From: a virus
Virus record (IMG/VR): IMGVR_UViG_3300046780_000604
Location: 1-38,572 of that record
DNA length: 38,572 nt
Direction: 5' to 3' (one strand)
The first letter of the stretch is position 1; every line of letters starts with the position of its first letter. A program made the translations under genes and the position numbers. Below, piece after piece: positions 12,901-19,384 of this stretch. A model generated the notes under the pieces. That model saw only the letters and a list, made by a program, of their open reading frames with translations, searched no databases and was not told the DNA's origin.

Positions 12901-13439
12901 CGCGCGACGAATTCATCCGTCTTTCGACAACTGAGCAGCTCACCGCAATTTGGGGACTGCTCCAGGAGCGTGGCAGCATTCCGATCAGCGGTCCGCCCGC
13001 GCCAGTCGCGACGGGCGCCGGTGACGGCCGGGCGCCGCGTTTCGACACGATGATTTTCCGCACCGGCGGGATGGTGCAATACGCCTCGGAGACGGACCTG
13101 AGCGGCCTGATTTTCTGGCGCGACCGCAGCGCGCAGCCGCCAAGCGATCCGAAGTATGCCGAGAGCAACGCCAAGATGGTAAAGGCGCTGGACTACTGGA
13201 TCGCGTACCGCCAGGCGTGCCCCACGGCGCAGTGGGTGGGTCAACGGAATCACGAGGCGGTCACCGCTAAGCCGCCGAGCGACAAGCCAGAGACCTACCT
13301 GCGCGGAGCGCCCACTGCGGCGCCGAGCGCGCCGACCCCACCGCTGGAAGACGACGATATCCCATTTGCCTGGAACGTGACGAGCGAAGTGGATGAGCGA
13401 TGGATAATCGCGCGCAGGGAACGTGACGCGACTCGGTAG
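12897..13439 (+). CDS. SSB-tail-like protein with displaced acidic motif
   Basis: 180 residues, ATGA overlap with the MazG-like gene. After a mixed N-terminal region and a Pro/Ala-rich linker (RGAPTAAPSAPTPP) it carries LEDDDIPF, the acidic tip that ends bacterial single-strand-binding proteins and recruits their partners. Here it is internal: about 23 more residues follow, ending RERDATR. The final codons and TAG stop lie within the start motif of the repeat cassette at 13423. No clear OB-fold is evident, so SSB is a suggestion from the tail and from its neighbours in a recombination operon. Confidence 0.55.
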   Translation: MTRDEFIRLSTTEQLTAIWGLLQERGSIPISGPPAPVATGAGDGRAPRFDTMIFRTGGMVQYASETDLSGLIFWRDRSAQPPSDPKYAESNAKMVKALDYWIAYRQACPTAQWVGQRNHEAVTAKPPSDKPETYLRGAPTAAPSAPTPPLEDDDIPFAWNVTSEVDERWIIARRERDATR

Positions 13440-13641
13440 CGTGTACGGCCGCGTGTACGGCCGCGTGTACGGCCGCGTGGACGGCCGCGTGTACGTCCGC
13501 GTGGGCGACCGCGTGTACGGCCGCGTGGGCGTCCGCGTGGGCGTCCGCGTGGACGGCCGCGTGTACGGCCGCGTGCACGACCGCATGCACGTCCGCGTGA
13601 GCGTCCGCGTGCACGGCCGCGTGCAGGGAGGTGCAACGTGA
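13423..13641 (+). CDS. Solitary repeat cassette ORF 8
   Basis: 72 residues: GTG start, TRLGSV, fifteen x-x-Arg-Val tetrapeptides (YG three times, DG, YV, GD, YG, GV, GV, DG, YG, HD with Met, HV, SV, HG) and QGGAT. It begins 17 bases before the end of the upstream gene. The bases ahead of its start (GCAGGGAACGTGACG) are a shortened version of the usual ribosome site. It lies in the opposite map orientation to the main array, but in both places it is read in the direction of the host operon. Bases 13528-13641 are identical to 634-521. Confidence 0.6.
   Translation: MTRLGSVYGRVYGRVYGRVDGRVYVRVGDRVYGRVGVRVGVRVDGRVYGRVHDRMHVRVSVRVHGRVQGGAT
13423..13641 (+). repeat. 12-base tandem repeats of the solitary cassette
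   Basis: Fifteen units of TAC GGC CGC GTG type. Only the first two bases of codon 1 and the middle base of codon 2 vary, apart from one GTG to ATG change. The same rare ATG variant occurs in cassette 1 of the main array. Confidence 0.95.
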
Positions 13642-13694
13642 TGCGGCTCGGGTACCACCTAGCGCCTCGCTGTCAGAGATGCGTCGCCACGTAG
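13638..13694 (+). CDS. Short ORF after the solitary cassette, probable cassette remnant
   Basis: 18 residues (MMRLGYHLAPRCQRCVAT) from the GTG that overlaps the cassette stop as GTGA and follows GGGAGG. Its first bases, GTGATGCGGCTCGG, are the same as the start of cassette 7 at 38180. This looks like the beginning of a further cassette whose repeats have been lost. It runs 22 bases into the end of the opposing gene at 13673. Confidence 0.35.
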   Translation: MMRLGYHLAPRCQRCVAT

Positions 13695-13930
13695 GCCGCG
13701 CCCGCCACCACGATCGCCACGATGCCGAGCGCGAGCAGTAGCCACGCCGGTGCGCGCCGCAGCCTGAACCCGCCGGGACCCGCCAGGCTCATCGCTGAGT
13801 CCGGTGGGTCGCTGTCGGGAATCGTCGGCTGCCGATCGTGCGTGTAGACGTTCACCACTGGCGTTAGCTCCTCCGGGCCTTCACGGAAGCGCCGTATCGC
13901 CGCCCTGAGCTCGTCAGGCCGCGTGGCCAT
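13673..13930 (-). CDS. Small protein with C-terminal membrane anchor, lysis cluster
   Basis: 85 residues from ATG 13930, with GGAGGG nine bases upstream. A charged, Pro-rich N-terminal region is followed by one hydrophobic segment at the very C-terminus (APAWLLLALGIVAIVVAGAA). That is a tail-anchored topology. It is the last gene of the late operon, next to the endolysin and a coiled-coil protein. A holin or spanin-like role is possible but not shown. Confidence 0.6.
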   Translation of the reverse strand: MATRPDELRAAIRRFREGPEELTPVVNVYTHDRQPTIPDSDPPDSAMSLAGPGGFRLRRAPAWLLLALGIVAIVVAGAAYVATHL

Positions 13931-14123
13931 TGGGCGGGCCCTCCAGGAGCCGAAGCCGCCTCTCAACGCGGGCTAGCGCCTCGTCATGGTCGTCCGTGAC
14001 CATGTCGACCTTGGTACGGATGGCCGCGAGACCGTTCCGGGGGTCCTCGATGGCGGCGCGGATGGTCCCGAGCTCGTCCGCGATGAGCTCCAGGACGTCC
14101 GCGAGGCGATCTCTCTGGCTCAT
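13914..14123 (-). CDS. Small coiled-coil protein, lysis cluster
   Basis: 69 residues, ATG 14123 with GGAG six bases upstream and an ATGA overlap with the endolysin gene. It is helical throughout with heptad-like spacing (RLADVLELIADELGTIRAAI, then DEALARVERRLRLLEGPPNG). It resembles short coiled-coil proteins that accompany phage holins and spanins. There is no signal or membrane segment, so it is probably cytoplasmic and may pair with the tail-anchored protein downstream. Confidence 0.55.
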   Translation of the reverse strand: MSQRDRLADVLELIADELGTIRAAIEDPRNGLAAIRTKVDMVTDDHDEALARVERRLRLLEGPPNGHAA

Positions 14124-14581
14124 GTGGTCTCCGGTGGGGGCGCGGGCGTGGTGTCGCGCTCGGGGAGCGTTTTCCCTGCGCGGGCGTCGGCCAGGGTGAG
14201 GCCGGGGTGGTATTCGAAGTGCGGGAGGTCCGTGATCGTCTTGAAGTCGCCGCCCCAGTCGAGCCCGGTGGCCTTGCCTAGCTCACCGATGCGGCGCCAC
14301 AGGCGGATATCGTTCGGCCACGTCGCATGGCCCTCGTGGAGCACCGCGACGTCAAACGCCAGATGGTACTCGTGCCACGAGTAGCCCGGAGGAGCGCGCG
14401 TCACGATGGGCCCCGGAGCGGTACGGCCCTGCGCGTAGAGCTTCGCCTGCTGCTGCGGCGAGCGGTATCCCTGGGTCACGCAAAGATCGATTCCTGCGGC
14501 CTTGGCGGTCTCCAATAGAACGCGGCACTTGCCCTGCACCTCGGGGTGTAGCTGCGCGATGAGGGTCTCGGTAACGGTCAC
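14120..14581 (-). CDS. Endolysin, M15-family peptidase (L-Ala-D-Glu type)
   Basis: 153 residues from GTG 14581 (GTGA overlap). It has the VanY/M15 zinc-peptidase signature: VTQGYRSPQQQAKLYAQGR at 35-53 (substrate Arg), SWHEYHLAFDVAV at 68-80 with zinc ligands His 70 and Asp 77, then GLDWGGDFKTITDLPHFEY with the third ligand His 121. The usual SxHxxGxAxD has a His in place of the Gly. The fold matches phage endolysins that cut the peptide stem of peptidoglycan. There is no cell-wall-binding domain, as expected for a Gram-negative host. Holin-like genes lie just upstream. Confidence 0.9.
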   Translation of the reverse strand: MTVTETLIAQLHPEVQGKCRVLLETAKAAGIDLCVTQGYRSPQQQAKLYAQGRTAPGPIVTRAPPGYSWHEYHLAFDVAVLHEGHATWPNDIRLWRRIGELGKATGLDWGGDFKTITDLPHFEYHPGLTLADARAGKTLPERDTTPAPPPETT

Positions 14582-14778
14582 GGCTTGGGTTCCAGTGCCG
14601 CCGCGGCAGCGCGAAACGACTGGCTTGCGCTGGTCGACATGACCGGCGTGAGTTCATCAAGGCACTCGTTCAGCTCGCGCTTGCGTCGTGCACACTCTAT
14701 GAGCGCTTCGCGGTGAGACTTCTCCTCGTCGAGGATGGTCTTCACCGCTTTGCGGATGACGGCGCGAGCGTCGGGCAT
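14578..14778 (-). CDS. Small helical protein, lysis cluster
   Basis: 66 residues from ATG 14778; the stop overlaps the endolysin GTG as GTGA. Strongly charged helices (RAVIRKAVKTILDEEKSHRE, then CARRKRELNECLDEL) with two Cys. No signal peptide. Function unknown; probably lysis- or virion-associated from its position. Confidence 0.55.
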   Translation of the reverse strand: MPDARAVIRKAVKTILDEEKSHREALIECARRKRELNECLDELTPVMSTSASQSFRAAAAALEPKP

Positions 14779-15006
14779 CTACCGGCACGCCTCCCGTTCC
14801 GCAAGCCAGCGTTCGGTAGCCGCGTCCGCGATGGGGCAGTCTTCCGCGTTGCCAGCCTGGACGCACGCGAGCACGGCCGGCACCACTTGAGCGGTCATCT
14901 CGGCGCGCTGGATCTCGACCTGCGCCGGAGTGCAGTGACCGATACCGAAGCGCGGCGGAGGCGTACCGCAGCCGACGACGAGCAGCGCCAGGAGGAGCGC
15001 CCTCAT
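14779..15006 (-). CDS. Small lipoprotein, possible outer-membrane spanin
   Basis: 75 residues from ATG 15006. MRALLLALLVVGC is a short signal peptide with a lipobox (VVGC), followed by GTPPPRFG. The mature part has four further Cys (HCTP, LACV, EDCP, EACR) and is helical. A small Pro-containing lipoprotein beside holin and endolysin genes fits an o-spanin, though no i-spanin partner with a clear inner-membrane anchor plus periplasmic coil was identified. ATGA overlap with the gene upstream. Confidence 0.65.
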   Translation of the reverse strand: MRALLLALLVVGCGTPPPRFGIGHCTPAQVEIQRAEMTAQVVPAVLACVQAGNAEDCPIADAATERWLAEREACR

Positions 15007-15215
15007 GGCTTGCTCCGCGGCCCGATGCCGAGCGCGCCGCCGACCTCGGCCAGGAGCGCGGCATAGTCGACCGCCACGGTATTGACGATATTCTTCAGGC
15101 GCGACCAGCGCGGCCCGTCCGGAAGCCGCTTGGCGGCCTGGTTGACGGCAGTGGTGACGGCCCCGAGCGCTAGGAGCGTGGGCCAGTATTGCGTGACGAC
15201 GGTGACAATTTGCAT
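15003..15215 (-). CDS. Holin-like small membrane protein
   Basis: 70 residues. Residues 8-25 (TQYWPTLLALGAVTTAVNQA) form one moderately hydrophobic segment. It is followed by KRLPDGPRWSRLKNIVNTVA and a second Ala/Leu/Val-rich stretch (YAALLAEVGGALGIG) that could be another membrane or amphipathic helix. The basic linker between two hydrophobic stretches is common in phage holins. Its position next to a lipoprotein and endolysin supports a holin call. Confidence 0.55.
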   Translation of the reverse strand: MQIVTVVTQYWPTLLALGAVTTAVNQAAKRLPDGPRWSRLKNIVNTVAVDYAALLAEVGGALGIGPRSKP

Positions 15216-15224
15216 GGTGTTTTC

Positions 15225-15302
15225 CTAAATCACGAGAGCGGCGCCGACGAACGCGATGGCGCCAAAGAACATGAGGAGCCAGGCGATGGCGTCGCGGATC
15301 AT
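15225..15302 (-). CDS. 25-residue single-span membrane peptide
   Basis: MIRDAIAWLLMFFGAIAFVG followed by AALVI: almost one uninterrupted transmembrane helix. It starts in an ATGA overlap with the gene upstream and ends in TAG at 15225, nine bases before the holin-like gene. Very short, but the coupling and hydrophobicity make a lysis-cluster membrane peptide (holin or antiholin) likely. Confidence 0.45.
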   Translation of the reverse strand: MIRDAIAWLLMFFGAIAFVGAALVI

Positions 15303-15631
15303 GGCTTGATCTCCGCTTGCGCGTCGACCTGCGCATTGAGCACGGGATCCGGAATCGGCACCGCAACTGCAATCACCGCGAGCACTTGAGCTGCGCGCGG
15401 GTCCGGCGAGGCCTGGAGCTTTGCCGTTAGCTCGGGCGCGATCGTCACGGCGCCGTCCGCGTCCGGCAGAACGTACGTGCAGCCGGGCACCGGGATGCCT
15501 GCGGCGATGCGCGCCTGCCAGTCGGCTGGAATGTCGATGTGGATTCCGCCTCCGACTGGGACACCAGCGGTCGGAGGGACGCAAGCGTTGACCTTGTCGC
15601 AGTCTGCGCGCGAGAGAAGAATCTTGGTCAT
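15299..15631 (-). CDS. Hypothetical late protein, beta/Ala-Pro rich
   Basis: 110 residues from ATG 15631 (ATGA overlap with the lectin-like gene). It contains two Cys near the N-terminus (ADCDKVNAC), a GVPVGGGIHIDIPADWQARI region, then an Ala/Val/Pro-rich C-terminal half. No catalytic motif. Located between a candidate adhesin and the lysis genes; may be a tail-fibre accessory protein. Confidence 0.5.
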   Translation of the reverse strand: MTKILLSRADCDKVNACVPPTAGVPVGGGIHIDIPADWQARIAAGIPVPGCTYVLPDADGAVTIAPELTAKLQASPDPRAAQVLAVIAVAVPIPDPVLNAQVDAQAEIKP

Positions 15632-16374
15632 ATCTGCACCCCAGCACCGCCATAGAGCTGCGCCCATGCCGCCAAAGCCGTGAGTTCCGTCCCATTCGGC
15701 TTGCCACCGAATGCCCCGTAGGCCCCGATCGTACATCTGCAAAACTGCGCGCCTGAGTTGCCTCCGAGCCAGAATGCGGCTCCCTCCGCGGTGTTGCCCG
15801 CAATGGCCGGCCCCGTACCGACGAGCGCTCCGATCTTCAGGTAGTCGGCCGCGGTGTTTCCATAGAGGTTTTCCCACCGATACCATGTGTTGTAACTGCC
15901 TGTGATCGCCGGAGCGGCGATCGTACCCGCGAAGTAGCTCGGCGTGTACGTCACGCTGGACGGGAGGAAGACGACCATGCTCGCCGTGCCTCCGTACGGC
16001 TTCCCATTCGCCACTCCCGTGGCGGCAACGACATTGATTAGAGCCCAAATGAACGTGTTCGACGTGCCCGGAGCCGGTCGAGTGAGTAGCGATTTGAGCT
16101 GCTGACTGGTGCCGTTGAAGTCAACGACGGGCCGCCCATTGAGTCCCATCGCGAGGTACGCGGGCGGGTTCACTCCCTCGGCGAAATGCCACCCGTTGCC
16201 CGTCTGGTCCGCCCATGCCGTCGCGAATCCACCAGCAACCGTTACACCGCGATCTGCCTGCACCCATTGCAGGCACGGCACGGAGGTGACGAGCCGAAAC
16301 CCGACCGGTAGGCCTCCGTTGCGAGCAGCAACGCGCCCCCGGTTGAAGCGAATATTCGGCCGTCGAGAAAACAT
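15628..16374 (-). CDS. LamG/concanavalin-like adhesin or receptor-binding protein
   Basis: 248 residues from ATG 16374 (one-base TGATG overlap). After a basic N-terminus there is a lectin-like jelly-roll pattern: WADQTGNGWHFAEG, GLNGRPVVDFNGTSQQLKSL, then an FIWALINVVA core strand, NTWYRWENLYGNTAADYLKI and Gly-rich ends. The phrase G.RPVVDFNGTSQ.L is typical of LamG-like domains in phage structural proteins and bacterial surface proteins. No S74 or trimerisation motif. Its place at the end of the virion genes suggests host recognition. Confidence 0.65.
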   Translation of the reverse strand: MFSRRPNIRFNRGRVAARNGGLPVGFRLVTSVPCLQWVQADRGVTVAGGFATAWADQTGNGWHFAEGVNPPAYLAMGLNGRPVVDFNGTSQQLKSLLTRPAPGTSNTFIWALINVVAATGVANGKPYGGTASMVVFLPSSVTYTPSYFAGTIAAPAITGSYNTWYRWENLYGNTAADYLKIGALVGTGPAIAGNTAEGAAFWLGGNSGAQFCRCTIGAYGAFGGKPNGTELTALAAWAQLYGGAGVQI

Positions 16375-16781
16375 CAGTCCACCTTGTCCACGATCGAAAT
16401 CCTGAGCACAGCCGTTGCGACCGTCGACTTGACGTAGAGATAGAGACCCGACGCGCATTCCTCGCGCGTCTCGTCCGCTGGGCACCGGTCCGCCTGGCGC
16501 GCCTGGTTCGTCGCACCCGTCGCGGTCTCGTCTACGGTGTCAGTGTTCGGCGCGGTATCGCTCCAGAAGTAATAGAACGCGCTATCGCAAATGATGCGCA
16601 GAAACCGCGACTGCCACTGAGTGCCACCGAAATAGGTCACGCTCGAAAGGTCGAATCCGGTGCTAACGTTCGTGATCGGCACACACGTGATCTGCCGTCC
16701 CGCGACGCCGCGAGTCGTGCCGAGTACCGGCGTCCCGCCGTGAGGTCCGAACCGTTCCGCCGCCTGAGTTTCCTTCGCCAT
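16374..16781 (-). CDS. Small structural protein
   Basis: 135 residues from ATG 16781; a TTG at 16787 is possible but would precede the upstream stop. GGGAATTGACG provides the ribosome site. It is strand-rich (QITCVPITNVSTGFDLSSVT, WQSRFLRIICDSAFYYFWSD) with a Cys pair around CPADETREEC. The C-terminal strands end LRISIVDKVD. It resembles small beta-sandwich virion proteins, but no family is named. Between the large ejection-type protein and the lectin-like gene. Confidence 0.55.
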   Translation of the reverse strand: MAKETQAAERFGPHGGTPVLGTTRGVAGRQITCVPITNVSTGFDLSSVTYFGGTQWQSRFLRIICDSAFYYFWSDTAPNTDTVDETATGATNQARQADRCPADETREECASGLYLYVKSTVATAVLRISIVDKVD

Positions 16782-16783
16782 CG

Positions 16784-19384
16784 TCAATTCCCTTTCATGA
16801 GCTGCTGTGACCTGGTTGCGAGCATCGATGCCGCTTGCGGAGCGCGTCCGTTCTGCGGCTTCTGGGCCACCTGAACCGATTTGAGCGCCTGCCGCATGAC
16901 GTCGATGTTCTCGGGCCGCATCGACGGCTCAATCGTGCCGTGCGCATCGAGCGCGATATCGAGCAGCTTTCGCTTTTCGTAAGGCACCGGCTCCGTGGCT
17001 TGCGAGAGCGCGAGCATCGTCGATTGCTGAATCCGCGCGAAAATCTGCGGCCAAACGTGCTTCACCGCATCGACCTTCTCGGGCGAGACGATTCCCGTGT
17101 GGAGGTCGTCTACGAGGGAGAGCGGATCCTCCACGCCCTCCACGCGGTCCGCGTAGGTCGCAAGGTCCGACATGCTGGCCGGCGGCGGCGAGTCGAGCTG
17201 CGGCGTGATACTGTTCGGGTCAGACGGCGGACACGGCAGATTCGCCGCGAGGTATTGCGACGCGCGGCCCGCGACTCTCGCCATGGCCGTCTGGAGTCCC
17301 GGAGCGACCGCGATGAGCCCATCGCCCGTGATGCCGTTCAACCGCTGCGACGCGAGCATCGGGTTCCCCGCGAGCGATTGTACCTCGGTCGCCTGCTCCT
17401 TGTAGGCCGAGCGCGCCGAGTCCGCATCGTCGGAGCGGAGCCGCGCAGCCCACGAGACCGCGCCGCGCCGCGCGAGGCCGCCGCCGTCGTCCCCGACGCC
17501 CAGGAAGCGCCCAAGCGAGGACTGGAGTCGGGACTCGGAGTGAGCCACCATCGTCTGGACGTTCCGCGCCGTGCCGAGCGCCGCGGCGGGCGCGGCGGAT
17601 AGGTCCACCGCATCGCCTGCGGCCTTGCGAGCGATCGACGCAAGCGCACCCCAGCCGCGTTCGCGGACGAACTTCGCTCCGCCCGCGGCGGCGAGTGCCG
17701 GGAACGCATGGCCACCGGTGCCGAGGAGCGTCGCGAGGCCTACGGCGGAATCCTTCAGGCCGAAGAGGTTGTTGGAAATGTCGCGGACGCCCACGCGTTC
17801 CTCGAGCGCCTCTTTCGCCGCCGTCCCGAAGCGGTAGGCGCGCTTGGCCTGCAGGTACTCGGTGCCGAGGTCGGCTCCTCCTCCCTGCGCCACGGATTGC
17901 TCGAGTTGCGTCTCGACCATGCCGCGGAGCTCGCGCATCGCTTCTTTGGTGGCATTCGGTGCGGTCTTGCCCCAGCCGGACAGCGTATCGAGCCCGCGGC
18001 GGTAGTTCCACAGGTCGGAATGCGTAACGATTCCGGCGTCCGCAAGCTCCTGAATCTTCACGGTCCGCTCCGCGATCTTCTTCGCAATCGCATCTTGCTC
18101 CGGCGTCCAGGATTCGCGCCGGAGGTTGCCCGCGAAGTCCTGCAGCTTGGCCACGAGGGGGCGCGCCTCGACGTAGGGCGCCGTGGCGTCGAGCTTCTCC
18201 ATGATGGCGCCGATCCGCTGGCCGGCGCCCTCCGATACCTCGGTAGCGCGCCCCAGGGCCGCAGAATCCGACTTGAATCCGGCAATACCTGACTCGTTGG
18301 CGAATTTCCCGAAATCCGAGAGAAGCTCCGGCGACGGCGCCTTCCCTCCGCCGAGCGATCGTAACGCGGGTTTTTGATCGTGAAATATCTGCTTCACGGC
18401 CGCTTCGTCCGAAACGCCCGAGAACCACTGCCGCGCTCGGGACTGCTGTCCCCCGGAGACGGCATCGAGGGGCGCCGTCCGCGCCGGCTCCGCATCGCTC
18501 AGCACCGAGCCCTCGGACGCTGCCGCCGCATCGCCCGCCTCGGCCCGCGCCGCCGCGCTCTCCAGGCTGGCAGCGCCCTCCGTGGCCGCCCGTCGCCCGA
18601 GGAGCTTGGACAGCCCCGCCGCGCCGCCGGCTACCACGGTCCCCGCGCCGAGCCCGAACAGCCCGCCGAGCCCGATACCGGCAAGCGTCTGCTCGGCCGT
18701 CACGTCATGGTCCCCCTTGAGCCAGGCGGCCTCTGCGGCCTGCGTGGACCCCAGGGAGGCGCCTTCGAGCACCGAGGCGCCCAGGCCCGCGCCCACGGTT
18801 GCGGCGCGCCCAGCGAGCCCGAGGGCGGCAGCGCCGGCCCGTCCCGCGCCGGCCGCGACGCCACCGAGCGGGAGCGCTCCGGCCACGGTCCCGGCGAGCT
18901 CCCCGGCGCCGCGCGCGTAGGGGTGTAGCTCGCGGTCCGCGAGCATCTGTTCGTGGGACGCGTCCTCGGCCGCGCCGATTCCTTCGCCCGCGACGTGCCG
19001 CGCCGCCGTGCCGACGTCCTGGACGAAGCCGGAGCCGGAATAGTCGGCCAGGGGGTCCTTGACGCCGAGCGCCGCGGCACCCAGGCCGGTGACGAGCTTC
19101 GGCGCAGCAAGCGCGGCGTTGACGGCGCCCGTGGCGAATCCGCGAGCGCCAGCGCCGAGCACGGAGGTTTTCTCTGCGTCCGCGGCGGCCTTCGCTTCGG
19201 CCGCGGCGTTGGAGATGTCCACCGCAGAGGCGGGGGAGTAGCCGGAGAGCGGGTCACCGAGCAGATGCGCGACGTCCGCGGGCTTGACCGGCTGGATTTC
19301 CCCGCTGGCGTTCTTGAGGTGCACCTGGCCCGCGTCGTCCTGGAAGACGACGGCGCCATTCGGGGCCTTGACCATGCCGGCCAT
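16784..19384 (-). CDS. Large internal virion / DNA-ejection-type protein
   Basis: 866 residues from ATG 19384, with TAATG overlap. A short strand-rich N-terminus (PNGAVVFQDDAGQVHLKNAS) is followed by several hundred residues rich in Ala and Gly, including long hydrophobic Gly/Ala runs around 165-265 that could cross a membrane. A helical middle with Trp and a helical C-terminus follow. The position (third in a run of three large proteins between tail and lysis genes) matches the ejection proteins of podoviruses such as T7 gp14-16 or P22 gp7/16/20, which form a channel in the host envelope. No lytic transglycosylase motif was seen. Confidence 0.65.
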   Translation of the reverse strand: MAGMVKAPNGAVVFQDDAGQVHLKNASGEIQPVKPADVAHLLGDPLSGYSPASAVDISNAAAEAKAAADAEKTSVLGAGARGFATGAVNAALAAPKLVTGLGAAALGVKDPLADYSGSGFVQDVGTAARHVAGEGIGAAEDASHEQMLADRELHPYARGAGELAGTVAGALPLGGVAAGAGRAGAAALGLAGRAATVGAGLGASVLEGASLGSTQAAEAAWLKGDHDVTAEQTLAGIGLGGLFGLGAGTVVAGGAAGLSKLLGRRAATEGAASLESAAARAEAGDAAAASEGSVLSDAEPARTAPLDAVSGGQQSRARQWFSGVSDEAAVKQIFHDQKPALRSLGGGKAPSPELLSDFGKFANESGIAGFKSDSAALGRATEVSEGAGQRIGAIMEKLDATAPYVEARPLVAKLQDFAGNLRRESWTPEQDAIAKKIAERTVKIQELADAGIVTHSDLWNYRRGLDTLSGWGKTAPNATKEAMRELRGMVETQLEQSVAQGGGADLGTEYLQAKRAYRFGTAAKEALEERVGVRDISNNLFGLKDSAVGLATLLGTGGHAFPALAAAGGAKFVRERGWGALASIARKAAGDAVDLSAAPAAALGTARNVQTMVAHSESRLQSSLGRFLGVGDDGGGLARRGAVSWAARLRSDDADSARSAYKEQATEVQSLAGNPMLASQRLNGITGDGLIAVAPGLQTAMARVAGRASQYLAANLPCPPSDPNSITPQLDSPPPASMSDLATYADRVEGVEDPLSLVDDLHTGIVSPEKVDAVKHVWPQIFARIQQSTMLALSQATEPVPYEKRKLLDIALDAHGTIEPSMRPENIDVMRQALKSVQVAQKPQNGRAPQAASMLATRSQQLMKGN

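Noticed and set aside
13673-15631. Contractile or siphovirus tail genes near the lysis cluster.
   Set aside because: No tape measure, sheath or tail-tube proteins are seen; portal, adaptor, stabilisation and ejection-type proteins fit a podovirus.
18374-18928. Long plus-strand open frames inside the structural genes (for example 17708-18292, 30329-31144, 31958-33301).
   Set aside because: They are antisense shadows typical of GC-rich coding DNA, and the minus-strand proteins at the same places have clear roles or ribosome sites.
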